Shown here: one piece after another, positions 1 through 5,994 of the stretch
Layout of the letters: every line of letters starts with the position of its first letter
Numbering within the stretch: position 1 is the stretch's first letter
Source of the DNA: Fidelibacterota bacterium
GTDB taxonomy: Bacteria > Fidelibacterota > Marinisomatia > Marinisomatales > S15-B10
Reading direction: 5' to 3'
NCBI GenBank assembly: GCA_002691365.1
Contig: NZHL01000008.1
Span: forward strand, 162,589 to 169,193
Length of the DNA stretch: 6,605 nt
Position numbers and translations under genes: made by a program
The notes under the pieces: model-generated
The model's input: the letters and a program-made list of their open reading frames with translations, nothing else
Databases searched by the model: none
What the model was told of the DNA's origin: nothing

Positions 1-975
1 TCCACATCTGCTCCAATATGTATTTTATTTCCATTTAATGGATGGGGAGCATTTATTATTGGATTATTGGTTGTTCAAGGAATAGAAAATCCAGTATTAT
101 TTTTGTTCAGCAGTATTAAATATAATTTTTATCCAATAGTTACAATTTTAATATTATTTATTTCAATTTATTTTAATTGGAATATTGGTTCTATGAGAGT
201 TGCACAGAATAAGTTTTTAAACAAAAGAAAATTAAATGAAAAAAAATCAAATATTGTAATTGATAATTTTAATAATTCTGGTGACATAATTATAAAAAAT
301 TCGAAGATAATAAAATTTATTTTACCAATTTTTTCAATGATTTTTTTAATGATTTTAAGCATGTTTTTTACAGGTATAGGAAATTCTCCTGATGGTATTA
401 ATTCGGAACTTTGGAAAATTCTTTCAAATGCTGATGGTTCAACTTCTGTATTGTGGTCAGTTATTGGTACTTTGATATTGATTGGTTGTATAAATAGAGA
501 ATTATTTCATTCTGGAGTTTTTTTTGATTTGATTTTTAAGGGTATGGCTAAAATGTTTCCTGTGGTAACATTATTACTATTAGCTTTTTCAATGGGAGAA
601 GTAATTAATCAATTGGGTACAGGAATATATATTTCAACATTAATACCACCTTTTTTAAATGAAAAAATAATCATAATCAGTCTATTTTTAACATCATGTT
701 TAATTGCATTTTCCACAGGTTCATCGTGGGGAACATTTGCTATAATGGTTCCAATATCAATAACTATTTCACAAAATTTTCCAGATTCTCAAGTAATTTT
801 TTTATCGTCAGTTTTGGGAGGCGGAATCTTTGGTGACCATTGTTCACCTATTTCTGATACTACAATAATTTCTTCTATGGCTGCAGGTTCTAATCATATT
901 GATCACGTGAGAACACAATTACCATATGCATTAATTAGTGCCTTTATTTCTATCATTCTATATATTATACTATAA
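1..975 (+). CDS. NhaC-family Na+/H+ antiporter, C-terminal part (5' end outside window)
   Basis: The frame is open from base 1, so the gene begins upstream; 324 residues are visible. The family (Na_H_antiporter, COG1757) consists of inner-membrane secondary transporters, usually around 450-520 residues, that exchange Na+ for H+ or sometimes carry organic acids. Seen here: an opening TSAPICILFPFNGWG segment; several hydrophobic membrane spans, including the stretches around visible residues 42-58, 103-120, 130-143 and 180-195; the STGSSWGTFAIM motif around residues 239-248; and the hallmark GDHCSPISDTT at residues 278-288, followed by HIDHVRTQLPYAL. This C-terminal signature matches the family closely. 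The loop between the first two spans is rich in Lys and Asn (about residues 65-100) and is probably cytosolic and variable. An in-frame TTG at 67 is not the start, because the family-like sequence continues upstream of it. The transported substrate cannot be told from the sequence; NhaC-type Na+/H+ exchange is the default reading. Confidence 0.93.
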   Translation, partial: STSAPICILFPFNGWGAFIIGLLVVQGIENPVLFLFSSIKYNFYPIVTILILFISIYFNWNIGSMRVAQNKFLNKRKLNEKKSNIVIDNFNNSGDIIIKNSKIIKFILPIFSMIFLMILSMFFTGIGNSPDGINSELWKILSNADGSTSVLWSVIGTLILIGCINRELFHSGVFFDLIFKGMAKMFPVVTLLLLAFSMGEVINQLGTGIYISTLIPPFLNEKIIIISLFLTSCLIAFSTGSSWGTFAIMVPISITISQNFPDSQVIFLSSVLGGGIFGDHCSPISDTTIISSMAAGSNHIDHVRTQLPYALISAFISIILYIIL

Positions 976-1015
976 AATTTATTATAGTTAGTTTATCAAT
1001 TGATTAATATTTGTT

Positions 1016-1020
1016 GGGGG
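1016..1020 (+). promoter_or_regulatory. Ribosome binding site deciding the start at 1029
   Basis: A run of five G lies 8 nt before the ATG at 1029, in otherwise AT-rich sequence. It fits an SD and supports the ATG rather than the in-frame TTG at 1011, which lies upstream of this G run. Starting at the ATG also gives a clean signal peptide. The remainder of the 53-nt gap (976-1028) shows no promoter or terminator that can be told apart from the AT-rich background. Confidence 0.6.
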
Positions 1021-1028
1021 TTTCAATC

Positions 1029-3728
1029 ATGAAAAAAATAATTTTTCTCATATCAATCATTTTATTTATAAAACCAATTTTTTCTGAAAAGTTAGATATA
1101 ACTCAACAACACTCAACTAGTGTTCCTGTAGACTTAATAAAAGTTCCAGAAGGTTTAGAAGTAACAATTTGGGCAAAATCCCCATTATTTTATAATCCAA
1201 CTAATATTGATATAGATAGATTTGGTAGAATTTGGGTTGCGGAGGGAGTGAGATATCGTTTCAATTGGAATAGACAAAAAAAGGGCGATAGAATTGTTGT
1301 TTTAGAAGATTTAAACTTTGATGGTTTGGCTGATACAAGTTATGTCTTTTTACAAGATTCATCTTTAGTAGCTCCATTAGGAATAGCAGTTATTGATAAT
1401 AAAGTTGTAGTTTCACAACCTCCACATTTAATTGTTTATACAGATGTAGATAGAAATTTAAAGTTCGAAGAAAATATTGATGATAAAGAGATTCTTTTGA
1501 GTGGTTTTAGTGGAATTAACCATGATCATAGTCTTCATTCGGTTACTGTTGGTCCTAGTGGAAAATGGTATTTCAATTCAGGAAATTGTGGAGCGATGTT
1601 TACAGATAAATCTGGAAAAACTTTTCGAATTGGGAGCCCTTATAATCCTAAACCTATAGGCCCATTTGAATTTCCAATAAACCCATTAGATATAGCTGGC
1701 AAAAAAAGTGATGATGGTCACATATATGTTGGTGGATTTGCTGCTAAAATGAATGATGATGGTTCAAATGTAGAAATTATAGGACATAATTTTCGTAACA
1801 GCTATGAACAATCAATTACATCATTTGGTGATGTTTTTCATAGTGATAATGATGACCCTCCTGCTTCAAGAGTAACTCACGTTTTAGAATATGGAAATGC
1901 AGGTTTTGCTTCAGCTAATGGAAAAAAAACATGGCAAGCTGACAAAAGACCATATCAAACAATTCCTGAAGCTGAATGGAGACAAGATGATCCAGGTATA
2001 ATGCCATCAGGAGATGTCTATGGTGGTGGTTCTCCGACAGGTAATGTCTTTTATGAAAATGGATCTCTTGGAAAAAAATGGGAAGGTATGTTTTTAGCTT
2101 GTGAGGCAGGAAAAAATGTTGTGTTTGGTTATTTTCCAAAATTATCAGGATCAACTTTTACTTTGGAAAGATTTAATTTTATTAGTTCCAATGAAGAAAA
2201 TGAATTTGCAGGAACTGATTTTTTAGGAGGTTCAAAAAGTGTAAATAATGAAGAAATAAAAACTTTATTTAGACCATCTGATGTTGCAGTAGGACCAGAT
2301 GGTGCTATTTATGTTTCTGATTGGTTTGATGGTAGAGTTGGTGGTCATCAAGATTTAGATGAAAGTAAATCAGGTACTATTTATAGAATAGCACCAAAAG
2401 GGTTTACACCAAAAATTGACAATTTCGAATTAAATTCTCTTAAAGGTGCAATTTCCGCATTAAAAAGTCCAGCTGTGAATGTAAGAAATATCGGTCATGA
2501 ATTAATTAAGAAAAATCATAAAAAATCAATTAAAGAGTTAAATAAACTTCTTAAAAACAAAAACAAATATCTAGCAGCTAGAGCTGTTTGGTTATTAGTT
2601 GATTTAGGAAATGAAGGAGAAGATAAAGTTGTTACTCTACTTGATTCAAAGGATGAAGAATTGAGATTGGTTGCATATAGAGCACTTAGAGATAATAATA
2701 TTGATTTAATAAAAATAGCAAAAAGAATGTCTAAGGATGTTTCTCCTGCAATTAGAAGAGAAGTAGCAACTTCTTTAAGGGATATAAATCCAATTAAGAA
2801 ATTACCTATATTGATTTCAATTGCAGAACAATACAATGGAAATGATAAAACTTATCTTGAAGCGTTAGGAATTGGTTCGTTTGGTGTTGAAGAGGAGTTA
2901 TTTATGAATCTTCTGCAAAAAATAGGAGATTCAAACCCTTTACTTTGGTCAGATAAATTTTCTGATATTGCTTGGCGATTGCATCCCCCTTCATCTATTG
3001 ATTTTCATCTAGAAAGAGTATTATCAGAATCATTAAAATTTAATGAAAGAAGACAATCATTAGATGCTATAGCATTTACAATGGATTATAAAGCTGCAAA
3101 AGTTATGATAGATTTATCTATAAGAGAAAATTTTCTATTATCTAAAGAAGCTAATTGGTGGATATTAAACAGAGCTTTTTCAGAGTGGAAAGAATATAAT
3201 CTTCTTAAAGAATTGGCGGAGAAAGAAATTTACAATCCAAAAAAAATTGAATTATTTGAAATGATTAGTGAGAATTCAGAAAACTTTCCAAATGAATATC
3301 CTTCAATAAATAATTTATCCAAAGTTGAGGGAGATTATGACAAAGGAAAAATTGTCGCTCAAAAATGTATTGCTTGTCATAAAATTCAAAATAATGGTTC
3401 AGATTTAGGACCGAATCTAAATGGTTGGGCTAAAAACCAAAGTAAGGAATCAATTTATAGAGCAATCATTTTGCCAAACGAAACAATTGCACACGGTTAC
3501 GAGGCTTATGAAATAATTTTAAACGATGGAAGAAAAATTCATGGAAAAGGTATTAAAATGTCAAATCCATATATTATTACTTCTACAGGTGATTTTACTC
3601 AAATAATACCTGAAGAAAAAATTAAGAAAATAAATAGATTAAAACACAGTTTAATGTTATCAGCTTCTCAATTAAAGATAGATGCAAATGAATTAATTGA
3701 CCTTGTTGAGTTTTTAAAAAATAATTAA
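1029..3728 (+). CDS. Exported PVC-type haem-binding CxxCH protein (dehydrogenase-like beta-propeller, HEAT-like region, cytochrome c domain)
   Basis: 899 residues from the ATG. Residues 1-19 or 20 form a signal peptide (MKKIIFLISIILFIKPIFS, then E), so the protein is probably periplasmic or cell-surface. Residues about 39-470 match the 'putative membrane-bound dehydrogenase' domain of Pirellula/Verrucomicrobium-type proteins, a beta-propeller related to soluble quinoprotein sugar dehydrogenases. Signs are the VPEGLEV opening, WVAEG at 69-73, a calcium-loop-like DLNFDGLAD at 94-102, a His cluster at 165-170, and late in the domain VAVGPDGAIYVSDW. Residues about 480-750 are helical, with HEAT-like repeats between about 480 and 620. 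Residues about 768-899 form the TIGR02603-type haem domain: CIACH at 780-784 binds haem c covalently, and Met876 (in HSLM) is the likely distal ligand. The substrate and electron acceptor of this family are not generally known; oxidation of a sugar or polyol feeding electrons to a cytochrome is an inference. It is 53 nt downstream of the antiporter gene; no shared function is evident. Confidence 0.92.
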   Translation: MKKIIFLISIILFIKPIFSEKLDITQQHSTSVPVDLIKVPEGLEVTIWAKSPLFYNPTNIDIDRFGRIWVAEGVRYRFNWNRQKKGDRIVVLEDLNFDGLADTSYVFLQDSSLVAPLGIAVIDNKVVVSQPPHLIVYTDVDRNLKFEENIDDKEILLSGFSGINHDHSLHSVTVGPSGKWYFNSGNCGAMFTDKSGKTFRIGSPYNPKPIGPFEFPINPLDIAGKKSDDGHIYVGGFAAKMNDDGSNVEIIGHNFRNSYEQSITSFGDVFHSDNDDPPASRVTHVLEYGNAGFASANGKKTWQADKRPYQTIPEAEWRQDDPGIMPSGDVYGGGSPTGNVFYENGSLGKKWEGMFLACEAGKNVVFGYFPKLSGSTFTLERFNFISSNEENEFAGTDFLGGSKSVNNEEIKTLFRPSDVAVGPDGAIYVSDWFDGRVGGHQDLDESKSGTIYRIAPKGFTPKIDNFELNSLKGAISALKSPAVNVRNIGHELIKKNHKKSIKELNKLLKNKNKYLAARAVWLLVDLGNEGEDKVVTLLDSKDEELRLVAYRALRDNNIDLIKIAKRMSKDVSPAIRREVATSLRDINPIKKLPILISIAEQYNGNDKTYLEALGIGSFGVEEELFMNLLQKIGDSNPLLWSDKFSDIAWRLHPPSSIDFHLERVLSESLKFNERRQSLDAIAFTMDYKAAKVMIDLSIRENFLLSKEANWWILNRAFSEWKEYNLLKELAEKEIYNPKKIELFEMISENSENFPNEYPSINNLSKVEGDYDKGKIVAQKCIACHKIQNNGSDLGPNLNGWAKNQSKESIYRAIILPNETIAHGYEAYEIILNDGRKIHGKGIKMSNPYIITSTGDFTQIIPEEKIKKINRLKHSLMLSASQLKIDANELIDLVEFLKNN

Positions 3729-3782
3729 TTGTTCTATAAAATTTATTGCTAACAATGACAGTAAATAAAAAATAATTTTTAG

Positions 3783-3820
3783 TCTAATTTTTCTTTAAAA
3801 AAAAAAATCTAATTTTTCTT
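3783..3820 (+). repeat. Two direct copies of a 13-nt T-rich motif upstream of the promoter
   Basis: TCTAATTTTTCTT occurs at 3783-3795 and again, identically, at 3808-3820, with starts 25 nt apart and an 11-A run (3797-3807) between them. The second copy runs into the TTGACA -35 box. The position and A/T tracts resemble an UP-element, intrinsically bent DNA or a pair of activator sites, but low sequence complexity means chance or local duplication is possible. Confidence 0.6.
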
Positions 3821-3848
3821 GACATATATACCTTAAAAAAGTTACAAT
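3819..3848 (+). promoter_or_regulatory. Sigma70-like promoter for the three-gene envelope operon
   Basis: TTGACA at 3819-3824 is a perfect -35 consensus. TACAAT at 3843-3848 (5/6 match to TATAAT) is the -10 box, with an 18-nt spacer. Transcription would begin near 3855-3857, giving a leader of about 51-53 nt before the TTG start at 3908. This is the only strong promoter match in the window, and it lies in the only sizeable intergenic gap. It also argues against translation starting at the TTG at 3849-3851 region or the in-frame TTG at 3848, which would be at or before the transcript start. Confidence 0.7.
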
Positions 3849-3864
3849 TGGGTTATATATGTCA
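3820..3864. promoter_or_regulatory. 11-bp perfect inverted repeat spanning the promoter, candidate operator
   Basis: TGACATATATA (3820-3830) is the exact reverse complement of TATATATGTCA (3854-3864). The match extends by CC/GG (3831-3832 with 3851-3852) across a one-base bulge at 3853. The arms are 23 nt apart and cover the -35 box and the predicted transcription start. Because the upstream arm lies before the start, a transcript from this promoter would contain only the downstream arm, so an RNA hairpin is unlikely. A dimeric DNA-binding regulator is the simplest explanation, though no regulator is identified. AT-richness raises the chance background, but the TGAC/GTCA ends are not simple AT sequence. 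Confidence 0.55.
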
Positions 3865-3883
3865 TACCAAATCCGAGGTAGAC
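3861..3883 (+). promoter_or_regulatory. Possible leader hairpin covering the first SD-like motif
   Basis: GTCATACC (3861-3868) can pair with GGTAGAC (3877-3883) as seven base pairs with one bulged A (3864), around the eight-base loop AAATCCGA. The stem takes in part of the first GAGG copy (3875-3878) and leaves the second copy (3899-3902), next to the start codon, exposed. The same 5' arm could pair more weakly with the second copy (TACC with GGTA). The pairing is seen on paper only and the stem is short. Confidence 0.35.
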
Positions 3884-3905
3884 TATACAAAAAAATCTGA
3901 GGTAG
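3869..3905 (+). repeat. Duplicated SD-containing motif AAATCYGAGGTAG
   Basis: AAATCCGAGGTAG at 3869-3881 recurs as AAATCTGAGGTAG at 3893-3905, 24 nt apart, with 12 of 13 bases identical. The second copy places GAGG (3899-3902) five nt before the TTG at 3908, an ideal SD spacing, and so decides that start. The first copy has no start codon at the equivalent position. The stretch stays open in the downstream frame only because the period is a multiple of three. Confidence 0.65.
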
Positions 3906-3907
3906 TA

Positions 3908-5041
3908 TTGAAACGATTAACTAAAAATACGTTGATGTTCGTAGTTATGTTCATTTTAGTAAACTCTACGTTTGCTAAGAATTTTAAAATTTCTGGTAAC
4001 GTATTAGATATAACAGGTGAAAATATATCTAATGCGATTGTTATTTTATTTAATGATTCTAATGAAGAGATAGCTAATGAAAAAACTAATAAAAAAGGTT
4101 CTTTTCAATTTAAAAAAATTAAAGCTGGTAAATATTTATTAAGAGCTAACAAAGACACCGAAACAGCTAATTTAAATATTGATATTGAAGCATCAGACTT
4201 AGAAGGAATTGAGTTAACCATTGGTCCAGAAACAACATCTCAATCTAATGATAATCAAGGCCAAAAAAGTGATTCTCAGCAACCAAATACTGAAAGTGTA
4301 GATAGAGTACCTCAGGATCAATATGTTTTAACTGAAATTAGTTTTGAATTAAAGAAAATGGGTGCAGAGATAGATAATTTGTCTAGCCAATTAAGAGATT
4401 TACAAGCCAGAAGTGAAATGTGGGTTAATCCTTTATCTATTTATCAAAAAGAAATCATTTTAAATAATGGAAGTACAGTTTTTGGTAAAATTGTTTATCA
4501 AGATGAAGAAACATTGAAAGTAGAGACTCTTGTTGGCTTTCTTGTAATTGATAGATCAAATGTTGTTCGAATTATTGAGAATGTTATGGCTCAAGAAGAC
4601 CAAGAATATGTACCTGAACAGATTAGAGAATCATATTCACCTCCTCCAATGCCTAAACTTGCAGAACCAAGATATGTATCTGATAGTTCTTCAAACCGAG
4701 TCTCAAGTAGAGAAAGAGCTGCAAATATAGTACTGGTCGGTAATATTGCTGAAAAAAAAGACAAGTCGAATAATGTTACTTTTACAGGTCAAGTTAAAAA
4801 TGTAGGTGGACAAAGAGCAGATTTTGTAAAAGTAAATTTTGTTCTTAGAAAAAATTGGAGTGGAGAAACAAGAACATTAACGAGTTTTGTTGGTGGTTCG
4901 TATTATACTTTTGACTCAGGAATAACAACTGATTCTTCATTACTTCCAGGTGCCAGTGGAGAATTTGAATTGATTGTACCATCAGATATTGGTTCATTTT
5001 TAGGTTATTCTTACACTATTGATTGGGAAGAATACGAGTAA
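3908..5041 (+). CDS. Secreted multidomain envelope protein: carboxypeptidase-regulatory-like, coiled coil, small beta domain, FxLYD-like
   Basis: 377 residues from a TTG start, chosen because GAGG sits five nt upstream and the product then has a clean signal peptide: KRLTK, a hydrophobic core at about 9-19, and cleavage after TFA at 21-23. Residues 24-108 resemble a carboxypeptidase-regulatory/CNA-B-type Ig-like fold (KISGNVLDITGENISNAIV, then KKGSFQFKKIKAGKYLL). Residues 109-138 are a Gln/Ser/Asn-rich linker. Residues 139-172 form a short coiled coil. Residues about 180-225 look like a small SH3/Sm-like beta domain (IILNNGSTVFGKI, then VGFLVI). A Pro-rich linker (about 229-273) follows. Residues 274-377 resemble the FxLYD fold (FTGQVKNVGGQRADFVKVNF, then LLPGASGEFELIV). 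All these are non-enzymatic binding or structural modules, and no catalytic motif is visible. First gene of the probable operon; its stop overlaps the next start. Function unknown; an envelope scaffold or adaptor is an inference. Confidence 0.85.
   Translation: MKRLTKNTLMFVVMFILVNSTFAKNFKISGNVLDITGENISNAIVILFNDSNEEIANEKTNKKGSFQFKKIKAGKYLLRANKDTETANLNIDIEASDLEGIELTIGPETTSQSNDNQGQKSDSQQPNTESVDRVPQDQYVLTEISFELKKMGAEIDNLSSQLRDLQARSEMWVNPLSIYQKEIILNNGSTVFGKIVYQDEETLKVETLVGFLVIDRSNVVRIIENVMAQEDQEYVPEQIRESYSPPPMPKLAEPRYVSDSSSNRVSSRERAANIVLVGNIAEKKDKSNNVTFTGQVKNVGGQRADFVKVNFVLRKNWSGETRTLTSFVGGSYYTFDSGITTDSSLLPGASGEFELIVPSDIGSFLGYSYTIDWEEYE
5025..5030 (+). promoter_or_regulatory. Ribosome binding site for the gene starting at 5041
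   Basis: GGGAAG, inside the end of the preceding gene, lies 10 nt before the ATG at 5041. It is a weak, slightly distant SD. With the TAATG overlap it suggests re-initiation by ribosomes finishing the upstream gene. The in-frame TTG at 5023 would overlap this site and would put extra polar residues before the signal peptide. Confidence 0.4.
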
Positions 5042-5988
5042 TGAAATTCAATTTTAATCTTTTCTTTTTTCTTTTTTTTATATCTTCATTTAATACATAT
5101 TCTCAGGAATCTAATAAAAAAGATGCATTTTTTTTGGATTTAGGAGTTGTAATTGAACCCTCTACAGGAAAAGAAAAAGTAGATCATCTTGTTAAAGCTC
5201 CACCTTCAAAAGTGTCATTCTTTTTAGATAAAAAATCTAGTGGATCAGTTTTTATGGCATCTACTAAAGAAATAGCATCGATGTTAGAAGACATTCAACA
5301 AAAAATTGATAATATTCCAACAAATTTTAGCAAAGATTTAATGGTTGAAGAACGAAATAATTACAAAAAAATTTCAGCGAGGCTTAATAGAGTAGAAAAA
5401 TCATTGGATAAAAAATTGAATGAATTAGAAATACAGAACAATGAATTAAAAAAAATAATTTCTGAATATTTAGGTTCAAAAAATAAATTTAACACTCTTA
5501 ATGATAATGACTATCAAAAATATTATATCAGTGATAATGTAATTTCAAATTTAGAAGATTATAAAATTTCATTGATTCAAATTCCTGGAAAACATTCAAT
5601 TGAAAATGATAGCAAAAAAATATTTAAAAACTTATATGTAAATGGTGTTATAGCTTATCAAAAAGGTGATTATCATTTAGCAATTGAAAATTTTAACCAG
5701 TTAAATATTGATAATTATTCAGTTATTACAAAAGGAAATGTTTTATATTGGCTAGCTGAAAGTTTTTATAATTTAAAAAAATATGAAGATGCTTTGAAAA
5801 TTTTAAATAAACTTGTAATACTAAAAGAATCTGATAAGCAAGATGATGGTATCATTTTAAAAGGTATCATCTTTAAAAATCTAGGAAAGTTTTCTTATGC
5901 CAGAGAAGCTTATACTGAGATTGTTGATTTTTTTCCTAAAAGTGAATACTTAAGGTTAGCTAAAATAGAGCTTTCAAAAAAATATTAA
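5041..5988 (+). CDS. Exported coiled-coil/TPR protein, YbgF/CpoB-like
   Basis: 315 residues from the ATG, whose A is the last base of the previous stop codon (TAATG), indicating translational coupling. Residues 1-22 are a signal peptide: MKFN, a Phe-rich core, then NTYSQ. Residues about 74-142 are a long Lys/Glu-rich coiled coil (for example ISARLNRVEKSLDKKLNELE). A polar linker (about 143-195) leads to three TPR-like repeats at about 198-225, 232-262 and 270-301, with YWLAESFYNLKKYEDA and NLGKFSYAREAYTEIVDFFP as clear signatures. The order signal peptide, coiled coil, C-terminal TPRs is that of YbgF/CpoB, the periplasmic protein that links Tol-Pal and peptidoglycan synthesis in E. coli. No tol or pal gene is visible here, so this is similarity of architecture rather than proven orthology. 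TPRs usually bind partner proteins; the neighbouring secreted proteins are obvious candidates. Confidence 0.82.
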   Translation: MKFNFNLFFFLFFISSFNTYSQESNKKDAFFLDLGVVIEPSTGKEKVDHLVKAPPSKVSFFLDKKSSGSVFMASTKEIASMLEDIQQKIDNIPTNFSKDLMVEERNNYKKISARLNRVEKSLDKKLNELEIQNNELKKIISEYLGSKNKFNTLNDNDYQKYYISDNVISNLEDYKISLIQIPGKHSIENDSKKIFKNLYVNGVIAYQKGDYHLAIENFNQLNIDNYSVITKGNVLYWLAESFYNLKKYEDALKILNKLVILKESDKQDDGIILKGIIFKNLGKFSYAREAYTEIVDFFPKSEYLRLAKIELSKKY

Positions 5989-5994
5989 TAGATT

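Noticed and set aside
168..362. Minus-strand open frame of 64 codons
   Set aside because: Lies wholly opposite the antiporter gene, mirrors its AT-rich codons, and shows no recognisable domain.
995..1004. Perfect palindrome ATCAATTGAT between the antiporter and haem genes
   Set aside because: Only 10 bp, without a loop or flanking symmetry, and easily expected by chance in this composition.
1011..1028. TTG at 1011 as start of the haem-protein gene
   Set aside because: It precedes the G-run SD and adds six residues before a good signal peptide; the ATG at 1029 fits better.
1915..2154. Minus-strand open frame of 79 codons
   Set aside because: Opposite the conserved propeller region of the haem protein; composition is odd (His-rich) as expected of a shadow frame.
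2516..2836. Minus-strand open frame of 106 codons
   Set aside because: Opposite the HEAT-like region of the haem protein; no domain, and the plus frame is clearly coding.
3768..3808. A-run/T-run segment as a rho-independent terminator after the haem-protein gene
   Set aside because: The possible stems are only A:T pairs with no GC core or clear T-tail geometry, so no terminator can be supported.
3848..3907. TTG at 3848 as start of the multidomain protein
   Set aside because: It overlaps the -10 box, lacks an SD, and would bury the signal peptide 20 residues into the protein.
4548..4730. Plus-strand open frame of 60 codons in another frame
   Set aside because: Inside the multidomain gene, whose own frame has continuous domain-like sequence.
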